A stretch of DNA of 64,000 nt, taken from contig NC_089978.1 of assembly GCF_036417845.1 (NCBI RefSeq), positions 121,488,183 to 121,552,182 on the forward strand. Reading direction: 5' to 3'. Of this stretch, positions 24,183-38,392 are shown piece after piece. How positions within the stretch are numbered: position 1 is the stretch's first letter; each line of letters begins with the position of its first letter. Below the pieces are notes generated by a model that did no database searches, was not told where the DNA came from, and saw nothing but the letters and a program-made list of their open reading frames with translations. The position numbers and the translations under genes are program-made. The DNA is from Apteryx mantelli (Eukaryota; Chordata; Aves; Apterygiformes; Apterygidae).

Positions 24183-24327
24183 CTGTGAATAAGTTACTGC
24201 CTTTCAAACCCCCAAACTTTTCTATGCAAATGGCTTAAGACATTTAGCAATCAAATACCAACAATGACATGTGGTAGTATGTTTCTCAGTGTTAGTCCTG
24301 TAGATATACAAGATGAAGTAAAGGCAT

Positions 24328-24430
24328 AGTGAGAGAGAGAAAGAAAGAGCAGAAGTAAGAGTGTGCATGTGAGTGAGAGCGAGCACATCTGTGCACGTGA
24401 GAGAGAGAATGCAAAGAGAAGGGGGAGAGC
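24328..24430 (+). repeat. GA/GT-rich microsatellite
   Basis: Imperfect (GA)n with interspersed GTGTGCATGTGAGTGAGAGCGAG-type units. A low-complexity purine tract. Minus-strand frames through it translate as Ser/Leu-rich artefacts. Confidence 0.8.
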
Positions 24431-27400
24431 AAGCGCTATCAGTAACAAACACTTTGGCTAAGGGACAAAGCTGAGCTGATTCATGACTGGACTACAGCAC
24501 AGTATTATTGTACTCAGTCAGTGACCTACCACAATACACTCCTGGGTGCTCTGAATTTTATGCTTCATATTTCTTTTATTATCTGAAAGAAGGCTCTCAT
24601 CTATTTATGCTTCTTGGAAAGGTCTGTAACTTCTTAGCAAGTCCAGGAAAAAGCTACGTATTTGTACTCCCTACTGTTGCCCAGACAGCTGGATTTGTCA
24701 AGTCATTGGTCTCAGAACCACATAGTGCTGGAAATAAGTGGTAAACCTTTTTTCAACAACTTCATGAGAAAAATCCTAAAGAGAAATGTCTTTTGCAGAA
24801 GATTGATCCATCTGCCATAAACCTTGGTGGGGAAAGAAGGCTTCTGGTTCAGGCCCCGAGAGTCAAAACAGAGATGCTGTTTCTACTTTGGTCAATGGAG
24901 CATGAGCCTCACAGTAAAGCTCAGAGTGACACTGCATCCCTGCAAATAAATAAAAGCTATTTATTAAAGAGTGAGTTCTGGTGCACCTGGGTAGAACTAG
25001 AATTGAAACCTATTCTAAGTCCTCAATTGCATAAAGACAAGGTAGTTGGCTCAATATAAGAGTTTTGCCTAAGTATACAAGCTTAGATTTTGAGCTGAAG
25101 AGTGCTTGGGATGGTGAAAAAAGGGTAGATTAAACATAAGGATTTTTATTCCATAATCACTAATCAGATATCCCTTTCAATACAACTCAATTTTTGCTTG
25201 CATATCCATTCAGTAACCTTTTCATCAATGCTGATGTGTCAGTCACAACAGCTATCTATTGATAAAGTTTGACCTACTAGCATGAACGTAGTATCCACAC
25301 ATAAGCACACTGGGTGTTAAATGTCTACTAGCGAGCAATAAACAGGAGTCAGAAAACTGATCCCTGCAGCAGTCAAAACATCAATCACATCAGGATCCCT
25401 TTCCTCCCATACACAACAGAAAGGACAACTTGGCAGCGCGATGGGAAAAAATGAGTAGAAAACTATGAATGAACAACATTTTTTAAAACTCCTTTTTTAA
25501 AGGAAAAATAGTATACAAAAAAACAGTATAGACAGTAATTACAGATCATAATGGGAGGTTCCACTTTCTTAGCTCTCTTGAATAGAGCAAACCTGTATGT
25601 AGGCAGTTTCCATTCCTGAGTACAGACAGTTTCTATTCAGGCAGAATTAATGCAGAAGGGAAGATTATTAACTCACTAGTTCTAAAAGGCAAACCTGTGA
25701 AAGTTAAATACATAGGGAAAAAAATGCATATATACACACACAATGTAGCGAGACAGATTTTCTGAAAGGCAAATAAAAATATCTTAGAGATGATCTATTA
25801 AATCTAAAATTTGACTGAAGAGAGCAGAAAGAGCAAATGTAGTGTAAAATTAGGATGTCCACTTTGTAATCCAACTCTAGGTAGTTTATGTTATTAAAAG
25901 TGGCTGAGAGACAGAGAGAGATAGAGCGCAAGAGCACATGCACGCGAGTGTATTAGTTAAGCAAAGTCATTACAATAAGTACACCACTTCCACTCCACTT
26001 GCTACAGTTCCTGCCATGACGCTTGTCAAAGACAAGCCCGCACCACCACAGACGCTAGAGTTCTGCCTGTAAAGCAAAGCCATAAAGCCACGAAAACATT
26101 TAGATTATAAAGCCTAGTATTCTGAAATTAGGAAGTGAGGGTAAATGAAGGATACTGTAAATTCTGTCCTGTCCCTCCTAAATGCCTTTCTAGATCCCCT
26201 TCATCTGCCTTCTATTTCCCTCTCCTCGCCTTCACTTTTCCACCCGCTTCTCACAGCTTGCCAGCCAAGAGCCATTTGGAAATGGCATATACTCGTTGTG
26301 CAGAGAAAGCAGAAAGGGAGCATGCTTGGTACAGGACATCTTCACCGGAGCAGTGGGGAGAACCATTTCCAGCACTCCTCAGCTTTCTATTGCTGAAGAA
26401 CCAAAAGGAGTTTCTTCTTCCACAGCTTTCCAAGGTCCTGTTTTAGTACACAGGAGTAATAACAGCCACACAGTGGAAACAGTTATACAAATTCTGTAAT
26501 AAGATGGAGAAAAAAAATCCTTTTAATTCTGCACACCAAAGTGTTTTTACTGTTTTACCCCAAACTTTCCAAAATATCACCAGCTACGGCAGGCAGCCAA
26601 CACCAATAAGAGAAACCTGATTTGGGGGAAAAAAGGAGAATTGCACTTTCCACAGCTGAAGTCCTGGTTTTCTGTGCTTATATATCATGCTTGTAACATG
26701 CTGCAACTCTTCACTCAACTCCTGCTCAGAGTTCAGGCCTAACACACAGCTCATGCTAAGGCCTGATGTATGCTAGGAGTAGCGCTATTAGGCTAAAGCA
26801 AGAACAACACGTACACCAGATACTCAAGGACAAAAAGAATGAGGTCTGCTATTCTTGCAGTTTTATAAGTAACTTCTTGTTAACACCTGATAAGACCAAA
26901 ATTCTTTGGAATTAAGTAAATCCTTGCCCAGTAGCTGAAATGACCAATAGGGATGGTACAGATCAAACCCCTGAGCTAGAAGGTATAAATATATCAGCTC
27001 ACCCAAAGAGCCTTTGGAGTGGCTCCACCAGCAGCTGGATGCCAAGGCTTTCCTGCTTCCCAGTGCAATGCAGGGGATGTCACATCATGACAGAGGAGGA
27101 AGGATGAGCACTCTCACTGTTGGTCAGGTAACTATTTTGCTCATAAGCATGCGATATTAAAGAATTATCAAGTTAATGAATCAGTGAACTAGTGAATTAA
27201 GTAACTACAGAATTAACGATTTAGGCTAGTTTACAGAGAAGGGATTATCTCTTTGCTTGTTTGCTTGCTTCTTTGTTTTTTTCTTTCCTAACAAGCTCGC
27301 AAAAATAAAGTTTGTTTACACATTACACTGTCCTGTAAATTTGTGAGATCACAATGAACCATGATACATGCTTTCTGAGAAACTCAGGAAGCCAGACTGT

Positions 27401-28606
27401 TTTGGAAAACTGTTTTCTGGTACGTGCAAACCATTAATTGCTATGCTCTGCACAGAACAAACAATAAAGGAAGAGGACATTGCTCAATACAGGACTGTGG
27501 TCACTCCTAGAAGAAATGCTAATTTGCAGCAGTGGTAACCTTAGATGCTATTAGTAAGCCCAGTTAGCAGTCCTCAAAAAGTTAACCCACCTGTTTGGTA
27601 GATCATAAGTGGAAGTTCCTATTCCAAGCACCTTAAGAAGTTTTGCTTGCCTTCACAAGATGTACAAGATTTTCTCTGGTTCCAAACTGTGGTCAACCAT
27701 TTAGTAAGTAAGATTCCAATGAGCCATAACCTCTTGCTTTAGTGATGATTTATTAAGTGTTTTTCCCACTGCCGCTCGGTCAGTTCCTCAGACCATGACT
27801 GCATAGCGAAGAGCCCCTAGGCTGGACTCTATTTTTCAACACCTTCAATGTTGGTGATATTTAACCTGTCACAGAGGAAGTCAGTTGTCAAGCAGACATA
27901 AGAATTGTGCAGGGAATGGAGTGGAGTCATGTACACACAGACCAGCTATACTAAAATTTTTCTGAAGAGAAATCAGAGATGCTGAAAGTCATCCTCAGAC
28001 ACTCTATGCAAGTCAGGAATAGGCAGCAATGGGGAGAGGAGAGGGTGGCGTGGTGCATGGGGATGAGTTGTGTAGCAGCACTAACAAAATAGTTAAAGTT
28101 AAAACAGACCATTCCCCTGACCACAGAGATTTAAGACAGCATGTCCATAGCTAATTTTCAGTCTAGAAGTTAGAAGAGTAGCTGTTTATGATCCTTCTTC
28201 TGAGAAAGGGCAGAAAGATATTAGATTTATTTGAACCATGGCCTACCATTTTTCCTCTTCAGCCAAGCACTTCCTACCGAGACAACCTTAAGCATGTTCC
28301 TATAACATGAAAGGAGTTTGGGAAGGGTTAAGAGATATGATTGCTCTTTCATTTGGTCTCTGCATGCTTGTAAAGTGAACAAACAAACAAAAAAATCACT
28401 GCCAGGTCACTTTTTTCTCTTTAGCATATCAGAGAACATATTTGCTGACAAAACATGGCCTATCTTCTGCACTAAAAAGTTAAAACCTTTTTTGAAACAG
28501 TTATCATACTGTTTGGTCTATAACAAGGAAGTGTGCTAGCTGCAGTATGAGATATCATGCCCGCAACATTTATAGCAATGAATAAAGGAGAAAAACAAAA
28601 CAAAAC

Positions 28607-28629
28607 AACCCCCCCCACACACACACACC
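28607..28629 (+). repeat. Poly-C to (AC)n tract
   Basis: Eight C residues run directly into about seven AC units. Confidence 0.8.
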
Positions 28630-29772
28630 TAGTTGACAATCTATAGGAACTGTTCTTCTACGTTCAGATAAGAGTTTGAACCTCTAGAGATGCTAACCTA
28701 CCACCTTCTTGTCTTTGCTGTAGAAAATCAAGAAATGGGTAACAATGTGCACTAGTGTCAATGAAATAGAATGAGATGATTTGGGACCTTTTTCCTTTGC
28801 TAGACTTCTCAGTTCTGACTGATTTTATGCCCCTGCTTCACCAGGAGTGTCTCACTGCCTATGCCTTCTCCCAACTGTCACTACAAAGGGGGGGGAGGGG
28901 GAGAAGGTAGGGGCTTACGACCCACATATTTTATATTTATTTGTGTTCTGCAAAGAGAACCACCTCACCAACGTGTGCATCCTCAAATACTGTTCTGAGC
29001 ACCTGAAGGAGACACAGGGGAGCAAGGTCTTGCCTGCAGACATTGATTCCCTGCTACGTCTTAGGAGGTTATTAATGCTGCCTTAGGCCACACAACTTAC
29101 CCTAAGGTTACTTAGGGTAGAATCAGTCAGTAGTAATACACACCCTTTCCTTTTCAGGCCCACAAGAAGCAGAATTTTGACTATGTTTCCCCTTTGATTG
29201 TTCATTTCCTATTGGGGATGGGGGACAGGGGAAGAAGTCTCATAGGCTTTCATTACAACATTCTTGTTCAATTCATTGCAGGCCTGGAAACCCACTGCTT
29301 CTGAATCAAATCTAGATTTAAAACCTATCAGGTTTTCAAGTTCATAGTTTATATTGTACTGTGTGTACTAACAGCTAAAAAAATAGCTGTTGTATATTAA
29401 TTTTAATCACACACTAACTTTGCTAATTCTAATACTAACATTAATTCAGAACATTAATTAACTAGAACATGAATTAATTAGAAGTGGGACAACATTAGCA
29501 TGATTTATCAGTATCTTTGCTTTTATGTCTAATACACAATTCTTATGGTTCAGTAACAGATATACTTAGATTCAGGAGATACGCAGTACCCTCAATATTC
29601 ATACTACCAGGCTACTAAGAATAGTACACAAATACAAAAGAGTTAACTTTATTATACTTCAAATACAAGATTCTTAAAAATGCTCAAAATTACCTTAGCA
29701 TTCATGAAAATTCAACAATTCATATTTAGTAATCTGATGCTAATAAAACTGATACATCAAACCATAATTCTG

Positions 29773-29800
29773 TTAGTTAAAGTGTTGTCACTTTAACTAA
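29773..29800. repeat. Perfect 12-bp inverted repeat, 4-nt loop
   Basis: TTAGTTAAAGTG, loop TTGT, then CACTTTAACTAA. The arms are perfectly complementary over 12 bases. A TCATCTTAAG word occurs twice immediately downstream. No transposon or RNA-gene family is recognised. Confidence 0.95.
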
Positions 29801-32800
29801 ATAAGTTTCATCTTAAGATCTTCATCTTAAGGTTTCTTCAATATCTAAATTCTCCCATTTGAATTCTTATAAATATAGACAAAGAATAATAGGGCAAAAA
29901 AATCTTAACATGTAAGTGCAAAACAAAAGATGGCATACAATTCATGTATGCTATGTAGCGTATCAAGTACAGGATTCTAGTTGCTAGTTTTATTACAGAA
30001 ACAAACGCTTTCTCAGTACAAGCTATTTTCTCGTATATGGAGCAATTAGAAAGCAAGCGCATACATATAGAAGACTACAATTAAGGGTGGCAGGCTCCAT
30101 CCGATACTTAAACATTTAATCAGTTTCTAAATCAGCTTTCTACAGCTTCTCAAAGGATTCCCCACCACCACTTCAGCTGCACAGGGCTTGATCCCAGACT
30201 GGTGTTCTTAGGGGGAGCTTTGTCATTAACCATAACATACAAACAGTGTCTGCAAAGGCCCCTGATAATTGAGCACTACAGACAGGAGTTTCCTAATTAC
30301 ACACAGTTCTGAGCAGAGATAAACACCCAAACTCTCAACAGCTGACTTCAGAATACCCCTCAGAGCCATCAGCTGGCTTTGTTCTCTGCCACCTTCTGAG
30401 ACAACACAATGGCACTAAAATCTCCTCTGCTGCTTTAAATTCTCCCCTCCGTATCCTTCCTGAAAGGGGAGGGTTGCCACTACTCTGAGGGGTCAAGTAG
30501 CCAGTTATTGCTGCAATTGGAGATCTTTAAATAAAATTTAAAAAATGGAGGGTAAACCTAAGTGCGTTCTACTCCACTAAAATCTAGTGCACAATTTAAG
30601 TTTTCCAGCTTGACTTTAATGGAGGTTCTTCAAGGGATATCAAAAAGCAAGAAGAGCATTTTAGTCAAAAATATGACCGAAATGCAAGCATTTAAGAGCA
30701 ATACAAGCTAATGGATTGCATAGATCACAACAACATCAATCTCCAGAGACATCCACAGATAAACAAACAGAACCCATCATTCAGGTCACCTGGTAAGAAT
30801 AGGACTTTAGCTGGCACAATTTACCACTAAACTGAAATACACAAACTACGCTGGAAGATATGTTTTTAGCTGATTGAGAGATCAAGTCTGGAGCATCTTT
30901 ACAACCATTACCTCTCTCTCCTTGGGTTCCTCAAAACTCTTCACTTCATTCCTATAACCCTACCCCATTCCAGCAGTTACCCTTGAGACTCAACCACCAT
31001 ACCCTTTCTCCATCTGCTCCTCATGTACTCAGTGGTATCACGCATGCATGCAACAGCTTTTTCTTATTAGATATAAGCAGAGAAGTCACAACACAGTCTC
31101 TTCATTCCATATACTGTATGGATTTCTTTAGCAGTCCCAGACAGAACCTACGCATGTAGATACGACAGCACCAAAGTCTTTTGCAGCTCCCATAGCTTGT
31201 CTTCAACGCACTTCAGTAAAATAGCCACCACCGACATCAGATTTCCTAATCAACTCCTTTACTTATTTCTCTTGAAAGCATTTTATTCCTTAGGGGACAG
31301 TTTCTGACTCCTGTTTTCAGGCTACCTATTCTCTGACCTGACCAGATCACAGAGATGTCCCCTTGTTGCCTGGCTGTTAGTACTTCAGTTTGGAGAGATG
31401 CTGCCCTGGCTCTCAAAATTCTCTAAACCTATAGCAGACAAGTCTTTGTTCTCACCTTGGACCTGGCTCTGCTCTGTCTCTCTCCAGTTCTGGAAGGCAA
31501 ACCACTGTCCGCATATCTCTGCTTCTGTAGCTCTCACAGCTCTCTTCCCAAGTATTTTCCTTCCTGATCACAGCTCAACAACTTCTGTGGGCCTTTCTTT
31601 TCTATTTATAGAGGGTGGGGCAGCATCTGCCACTAGTCAGCTGTAGCTTAGGAGCACCTGGTCCATCACCCTGTGGCAGGCTACTTTGCTTTGTGTTGCA
31701 TAAATCTGAAACCACACAGATAATAGAGAATTAGTACATATTACCAGTGTTTTACCTGAATTAAAACACAAAACCAGCTGCATCTGCTGTTATCTAGAGC
31801 AAAACAAATACACAATTTTTCAGTTAGACTTGGATACTATTTTTGTATTGGCATTAAAAAAACACCTCTACTGAAGACAACACTACAGACTCCTGGATTT
31901 CTAGATGGTGCAACGGAAATCAAAGTCTTTTCTTTGTAAGTCCTGTAGAACAAAATGTATCCTTAGCTTACCAAAACACAACTAATTCAAGTCAGCATGC
32001 ACCACGGATAGATTTATCTCTCGCCTTTAAAATGCAACTCCACAATTAGGCTGAGGAAAAGAAATGGACTCTTTCTTTCTTGTATTTCACCTCATTTGCT
32101 GCTGGGAATAAAAAGTAGGCAGTCTCCCTTGTGTCACTCTGGAACTCCTAACACTGCTAAAGGCTGAAAGGTTTGGGAAGATGCATAAGGGAACATAAAC
32201 AAACAGAAAAAGCAGAAGTTAAACAGTAAAAGACAGTATCTTAAGGAAATGTAATTGCTGAAGGCTCTATAACACTTAGTAAATACCTTACCACTTTTCC
32301 CCGCCTTTCTGACAACAGAAAAACGGGGTGGCCATTCAATGATGAGATTGCATTAGTACTGATAAATTTTTCTGCATACATTAGCAAAAACAAAACAAAT
32401 ATCAGCTTAATATCATACATTTTGAGGAAGAATAGTTCTCAGAGAATGCCAAAGTCTCAACACAAATCTATGTTAAAAAGCCACACCAAAAAAATGGACT
32501 ATTGGTATGATATACCTAACTTTCTCTCCAGAAACAGGGCAGAGGGGGAAAGGCTGGAGAAGAGATCCATTTCTAAAACAAGCCTCAACAAGGCATTCAT
32601 GCTAAAGTCCCAGGTGTCTTCCTGTGGGTCACTCCAGGACCTGTGTTGCATAAGCAGCTCAGTAGCTGTGTTGCTCCTCCCTAGTTCACAACTAAGCAAC
32701 ATTCCTCTATTCCATACCATCAGAGTTGGTGAAGTGTTTGACAGTTTTATATTTTCTACAGCAAACAGTGAACTCTGCCAGTGAAGCATGTCTCCAAGAA

Positions 32801-35800
32801 CCATCAAATCCTGGCCCACTGCTCACAAGTCATGCAAAGGTGCTATGTGGACTACACAGCGTAAGCTTAGCAGAGGTACTTCTTAACTGCTGCTGCTGCT
32901 CTGTCCCCTGCTCCCATACTTGCATGCAGCTGTTCTCCCTTTGTACCTTGCAACAAAGGGAGCATATAGCCCTACATTTTCAGCTGTATAAGCCTTGAGG
33001 GGATATAGACTTTATGTTTGGCTTAATTTTCTTAGGTAACTTTCTCCTTGGTAAAAAGCTAAACTGTAGATTCTAATCTGGTAGAGGGAAATTAGAGGAG
33101 AGGGGTTCCTGGTTTGCTAGGTACAAATGAAACAGGGGTTTCATTTGGTGGGGGGGAATTCTTCCGTCTGCCTTTCTCACCAGACCCAGTTTTCATTCTC
33201 ACCTAAAAATAAATGCTTATGCCTATGCTGTGAGAAGATGGATGGAAAGGGAAGTCAGCTTCAGAGCGTGAGAAACATGATGCTAAGCACACACAAATCT
33301 CCCATACAAGATCTCTAACAACCCTGAAGAGAAAATTGGCTGTAGATTCCTTAAATGTTTGAAGAAGTTTGCTGAATGTGTGTTATATTAGGAGTGATCA
33401 TGTAGAAAGAGGAACACATTTTTATGATGAGAGAGCTGCTTGTCTGGTGCATGCTGGATGGAAGATATAAATGCTCCAGGAGTACACAGGAAGAGTACAC
33501 TCCTATAAACAATGTATTTGTGCAAGAGTCCTCAAGTTAGCTCAAACAGCAGCTAACAGATGACCAGCCCAGATGGAATTCAGGGAAGTTAACAGTAAGG
33601 TGGAGGCAAGGGTAAGCACCAGTAGCTAAAAAGAAGTCAGCAGTGCAGGAACAAAGAGGCTAAGGCAGAGTAGCCTAGCACACCCTAATATAACCACTTT
33701 CAGTAGCAACAGGATGACACTGATGGTCTGCACTTTTAGGAATTATACTGAAATTAAAAGCAGTGGGTCTTAGGAACGCTGACAGAAAAGCAGGGAGCAC
33801 TACATTCTTCAACATCCATTTACTACTAACATAAACTAGAAAAAGGGAGAAAAATTTTTCTTTGTCTTCACAGAATGGTATCTCTGAACAAGAGAGACAT
33901 GAGGCGGCCAGTTGTCTGCCTGACTGCTGTCATTTTTGGAATTTATTTGATACAGAAGACATACGATCTGGCTGAGAGCCACAGAGAATTGGGGCCTTAG
34001 CCACTGTCAGACATCCACAAAACACGCACTGTTCCTGAAGGCATTTTAAATACACTGCACTCTTACTTCCCATACATGTTAACAAAGTCATAGGTCGCAG
34101 AGGACCTCACTCTAGGGTGCTGCACACAGGTGAGGAGATAGTATATGATGCTTGAGAAAAGCCAGTCTCTCTCAGGACACAAGCAACCATGATGTTATGG
34201 ACCTTTACAACCTTTAACTTGAGGATTCCAAGTAAATTTCAGGCCAGACACCAGAAGTCACAGTCCCTGCTGATGGTTCCAGATGCTGGATTTATGGCTG
34301 CCTTACATCACCACAATAGCCATTTCCATTTGTTAGGTACCAGTGGATCTGGTCCGGCAGAATTACTTGACATACCTACTTCCTAAATAGCAGTAAAATG
34401 TGAGGTATTGGAAATCTTGCAAGTCCCCTCAGCCTCTGCCATACTCTCCCCAATTACTTGGTATATCTGTGAAGAAATAAATGGCCAAAAACCATCATGG
34501 GGCTGGTTTCTTCCTCCTTCATACTACCATTTACACCTATTCATAGTAACTGTATCTTGGACAGCCATGTGACTTGGCAGTTTCTGTAGGCAAAAATAAA
34601 TCAAGCTGAATTTACTACAGGAAAAGAGAAAGGGAGAGGAGAACTGAGCATTCAGATGTGGAAGTAAAGCCATCATTTTAATAATAAAGGCCATTATATC
34701 ATAATTTCTGTGAACAACAATATATACCATCTTCAGATATATATTAGTTCAGGTTCACATACTCTATTGACTTACATCCTGCCTAATAGGTATGGCAAAT
34801 AATTTACTTAGGGGAGTATGCCCCAGCAACATCTGATATTTCTGCATTCATCTTATTCCCATTTCATTAAGATGGCTGCCTAATCTGCCTGTTGTAATAA
34901 TGGCAACACATCACACATGACATGGAAGACCAGTCTTTGAAATGAAAACAAGGCTGCAGGGTTTTTCTTAGCTTCTCCTTCCTCTCCTGCATAAGAAGAC
35001 AATTTAAGGTTAGTTCAATGTAGATAGGAACTTCTGAAATCGCTGATAATTTGTTGGGACTTTCTAGTTTCCTAGCAATAAATGACAAATGATTTTAATT
35101 GAACATGTCTACAACAAATAAAACCTTTTAAATATTCTTAAGCAAAATTTTGTTTTAAGGGCATGTATTTTGTCATTAATGAAGAAAAAGATAGCAATGG
35201 ACAAAAGATTTGTGTTTATTCTTGGTAAAGCACAGCTTTGTGGATGGTATAATCTTCAATCCAAATTGCTTCAGTGCTTATGGGGGAAAAACTATGAATT
35301 ATTTCATCAGCATCAGCACTCTCCAATACCATGACTGAGCCACCCTCTGGATACAACTCACAGGATTACTCAGCTTGCATGCATTTCTTGCATCTGCTTT
35401 AATGTCTGTGGAAAGAAACGATTCTTCAAGTGATTTCAGTGGCTTTGGGATCAGACTTTAAATCTTTCATCCCCATTAAGACAACATGTGCAAGGAGAAA
35501 ACTGAACTGATGTATTCATTCAGTGACATGGACCACACTCCAACAGACAGTGGGCTGAACTTGCCAGCTCAGTTCCACATCATGTCCTGTACAACCAGCA
35601 GAGGGTAAAGATTGTTGATCTTTGCCAGCTTGGGCCTGATTTAAAATGATATCCTAGAGCTGACAGACTCTGTATCCACTAACATATTTCATGGTGTAGA
35701 GAAGTGGTTACATGTACATGTGAAAATAAATGAAATGAACTTGATGAAAACACCTTCTTACCCCTTGCTGATGCTGATTCCCTCAACTATGCAGAAAGAA

Positions 35801-38352
35801 ATCTGTTGCCTGCTGATGAAAGATAAAGCAAGAGAGGAAAAAAATAACTTTGGCATAGACTTTCAGCTCACTGTGTGGTGCTTTAGAGTCCAGTCACAAA
35901 TGCTATTAGCATTAATCTAAGTAAGATGATGGGCTTCCTAACATGTTTGGTCTGGTAGTCAGAACCTGTAAAAATTTGAGAACTGGAACTTCACAGAGCA
36001 GGGAGAGAGAAGGATGGGTGGTTAGACCTCCTCTACTTACCAAAATACTGATCCACAGGGCATAATGAGAAAATTATTGGAGAGTTCATTTCCTATATTG
36101 ACTTCTCTAAAGCATTGCACACTAATAAGCAGCACACACTAATAAGCAGCTGTCACCAAGGCGGGCAGAGCAATAAAATCCCAACAGTCAAGCTGAACAG
36201 ATACAGTCCATTACCTATTGAATCATGTCCATACAGGGCTCTCAAATGAATGATTACAGCACTACCAATGGGCTGTGGACTGCAGTGTTGTATTACAGCT
36301 CTGGTTCATAAAATTTTACAATGTATAAGTAAAAAATTAAATGCTACTGAAGACATAAGCATTTCTCTTTCACACATGCATCAGGCATATCCAACAATGA
36401 CTGAGGTTTAAAATGCATACATGATGAATCTCTAGGATACTGGCCAAAATCTAATACAATTCAGCCACATGGATCTCCCCAAAAGACATCCAGCAAAAGT
36501 CTTGTTTTTGAGTATTTGCAGCTGATATTATAATTGTGTGGCTATTATTGAACTACTGTTTATCCTTATTCTTTATTTTGGAAACAGTTCAATAGGCTTA
36601 CAGGCAGATGAGCAAGAACCAAAATACATGCCTGCTGGCATGTGTTTTGAAGTAATCAGCATGAAAAAGAACATTTCAGCCAGAGCTGCATAACTGGAGA
36701 ACTACATGCCATATCTAATTCTGAGTGTGCACAAAATCTAAATGTCTGCCTTATTGACACAGTAAATCTTTTCTGAAAACTACACTTTTGTTCAAATAAT
36801 ATCATTGATTACTTTTGTTACAGATGATCAAATAGTATTCTCTAAATACTGATTCTGGTAAACTTGGATAGCTTTTATGTTGTGAAATATTCACAACCAT
36901 CACCATTATTTGCAAATCTCCTTAGAAATACATGAAGAAAGTTACAAGCAAACAGTCTTGTCTGTTGACTATTCACACAAGGTATTGAGCCCTGGTATTT
37001 GCTATTTGATATTCAAGCTTAAAAATTACTTACGTGATTAATCTGCCTGCTAAAATAAGTACACTGTATCAAAATACTTAGATTTGTTCAAAATGTGCTC
37101 TTTACTCTTGAGGTATTTATGCTTTCCTACCCCTAGGCACCAATATTAGGCCAGCTCTGATCTCCAGAACAAAAGTCAAATGAACTCTAGAATATATCTA
37201 TATTTGCTCATCACTGCCAATATCCTGGACCAGGTTTCCTGCTGGTATAAGTAAGCTTAATCTATCAGTTTTCACTCAATTATATCAGCAGACAATACAC
37301 AATATGAATGTACACTTAGAACTGATTTCTGGAAGTGTTTCTGTTGAGAATAACCTTTACCAAATGCTGAGATCCCAGTGAAACTTCTGAAGACAGTGAG
37401 ATTTAAGCCCCTGCTTTAATTAACTCATCCTCTGAAAAAGCAGGAATTCATTGATAACTTTTTATTGAGCACTGTCTTAATGAACCAAATAACCAAAACC
37501 CCCATTTGTAGCCTTATACCAGTAAGCAACAGTGACATAAACCAATTAATTTTCTGTTGCTGTACCTACACAATGTAAAACAAGAGCTGGGCAAGGAGAA
37601 ATCATACTCTTGAAAATTAAACATGCATCTACTCCTGTATCAGTCCTGTTGCTAGGTTGTAATATCCAGGCATGTGTGTAACAACTGAATTATTATGATC
37701 AAACATTTTCCAACTGCCACAGAGCTTAGTGGAAATAGACAGACCAGTTCTCACTTTGCCTAGGTATGTTTGCCCCAATTTAATAAACTAGCTATATTTG
37801 AAAATGAAACTCTGCACAGACTTCAGAATATGTTGCAAATAACAAAGCTGTGTGAATTAACTCTTACAAAAGAGGCAAATTCTACAGCCACAATGTAAGT
37901 CAACTGTGTTGCATGTCTATGAGATCTAACAATGGCATTTTGGCAGTTTTAGTAGAATGCTGACACTCATGCCCTCTTCAAGTCTTCCCATACACAGCTA
38001 CAAAGAGTTCTCCAGTTTGTCCCCAAGTTTTCTAAGTGTGGAAATCTGTGACCACTTTTGATAAAGTCACTCTGCACACAGGAGCAAATATTCACACCAA
38101 AAGAACTTGTGGTGTTTGTCACTTTCATTAACTCCACAAATTTATTACTAGCATTTTCTGTGTACACTACCTATACATCCTTATTCAATTCCACTCACTT
38201 TATGGGCTTACACCAATTAAAGGCAGAAATGTTATTGACATAATTCTGCTTGAACTGGTATCAGTGGTGGAATTTTGGCATTAGTCTACTGTTAACTGCT
38301 TAAGAAAGCAGACCGTAATTGTTTAAAAACTTTTAGAAGTTACTTCACATTT

Positions 38353-38392
38353 AAAAAATAAAATAAAATAAAATAAAATAAAATAAATAAAG
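38353..38392 (+). repeat. (AAAAT)n microsatellite
   Basis: Pentanucleotide AAAAT tandem repeat, about seven units, ending in AAATAAATAAAG. Confidence 0.9.

Noticed and set aside
24222..24452. Leu/Ser-rich minus-strand frames resembling a membrane protein
   Set aside because: Translation artefact of a GA/GT microsatellite.
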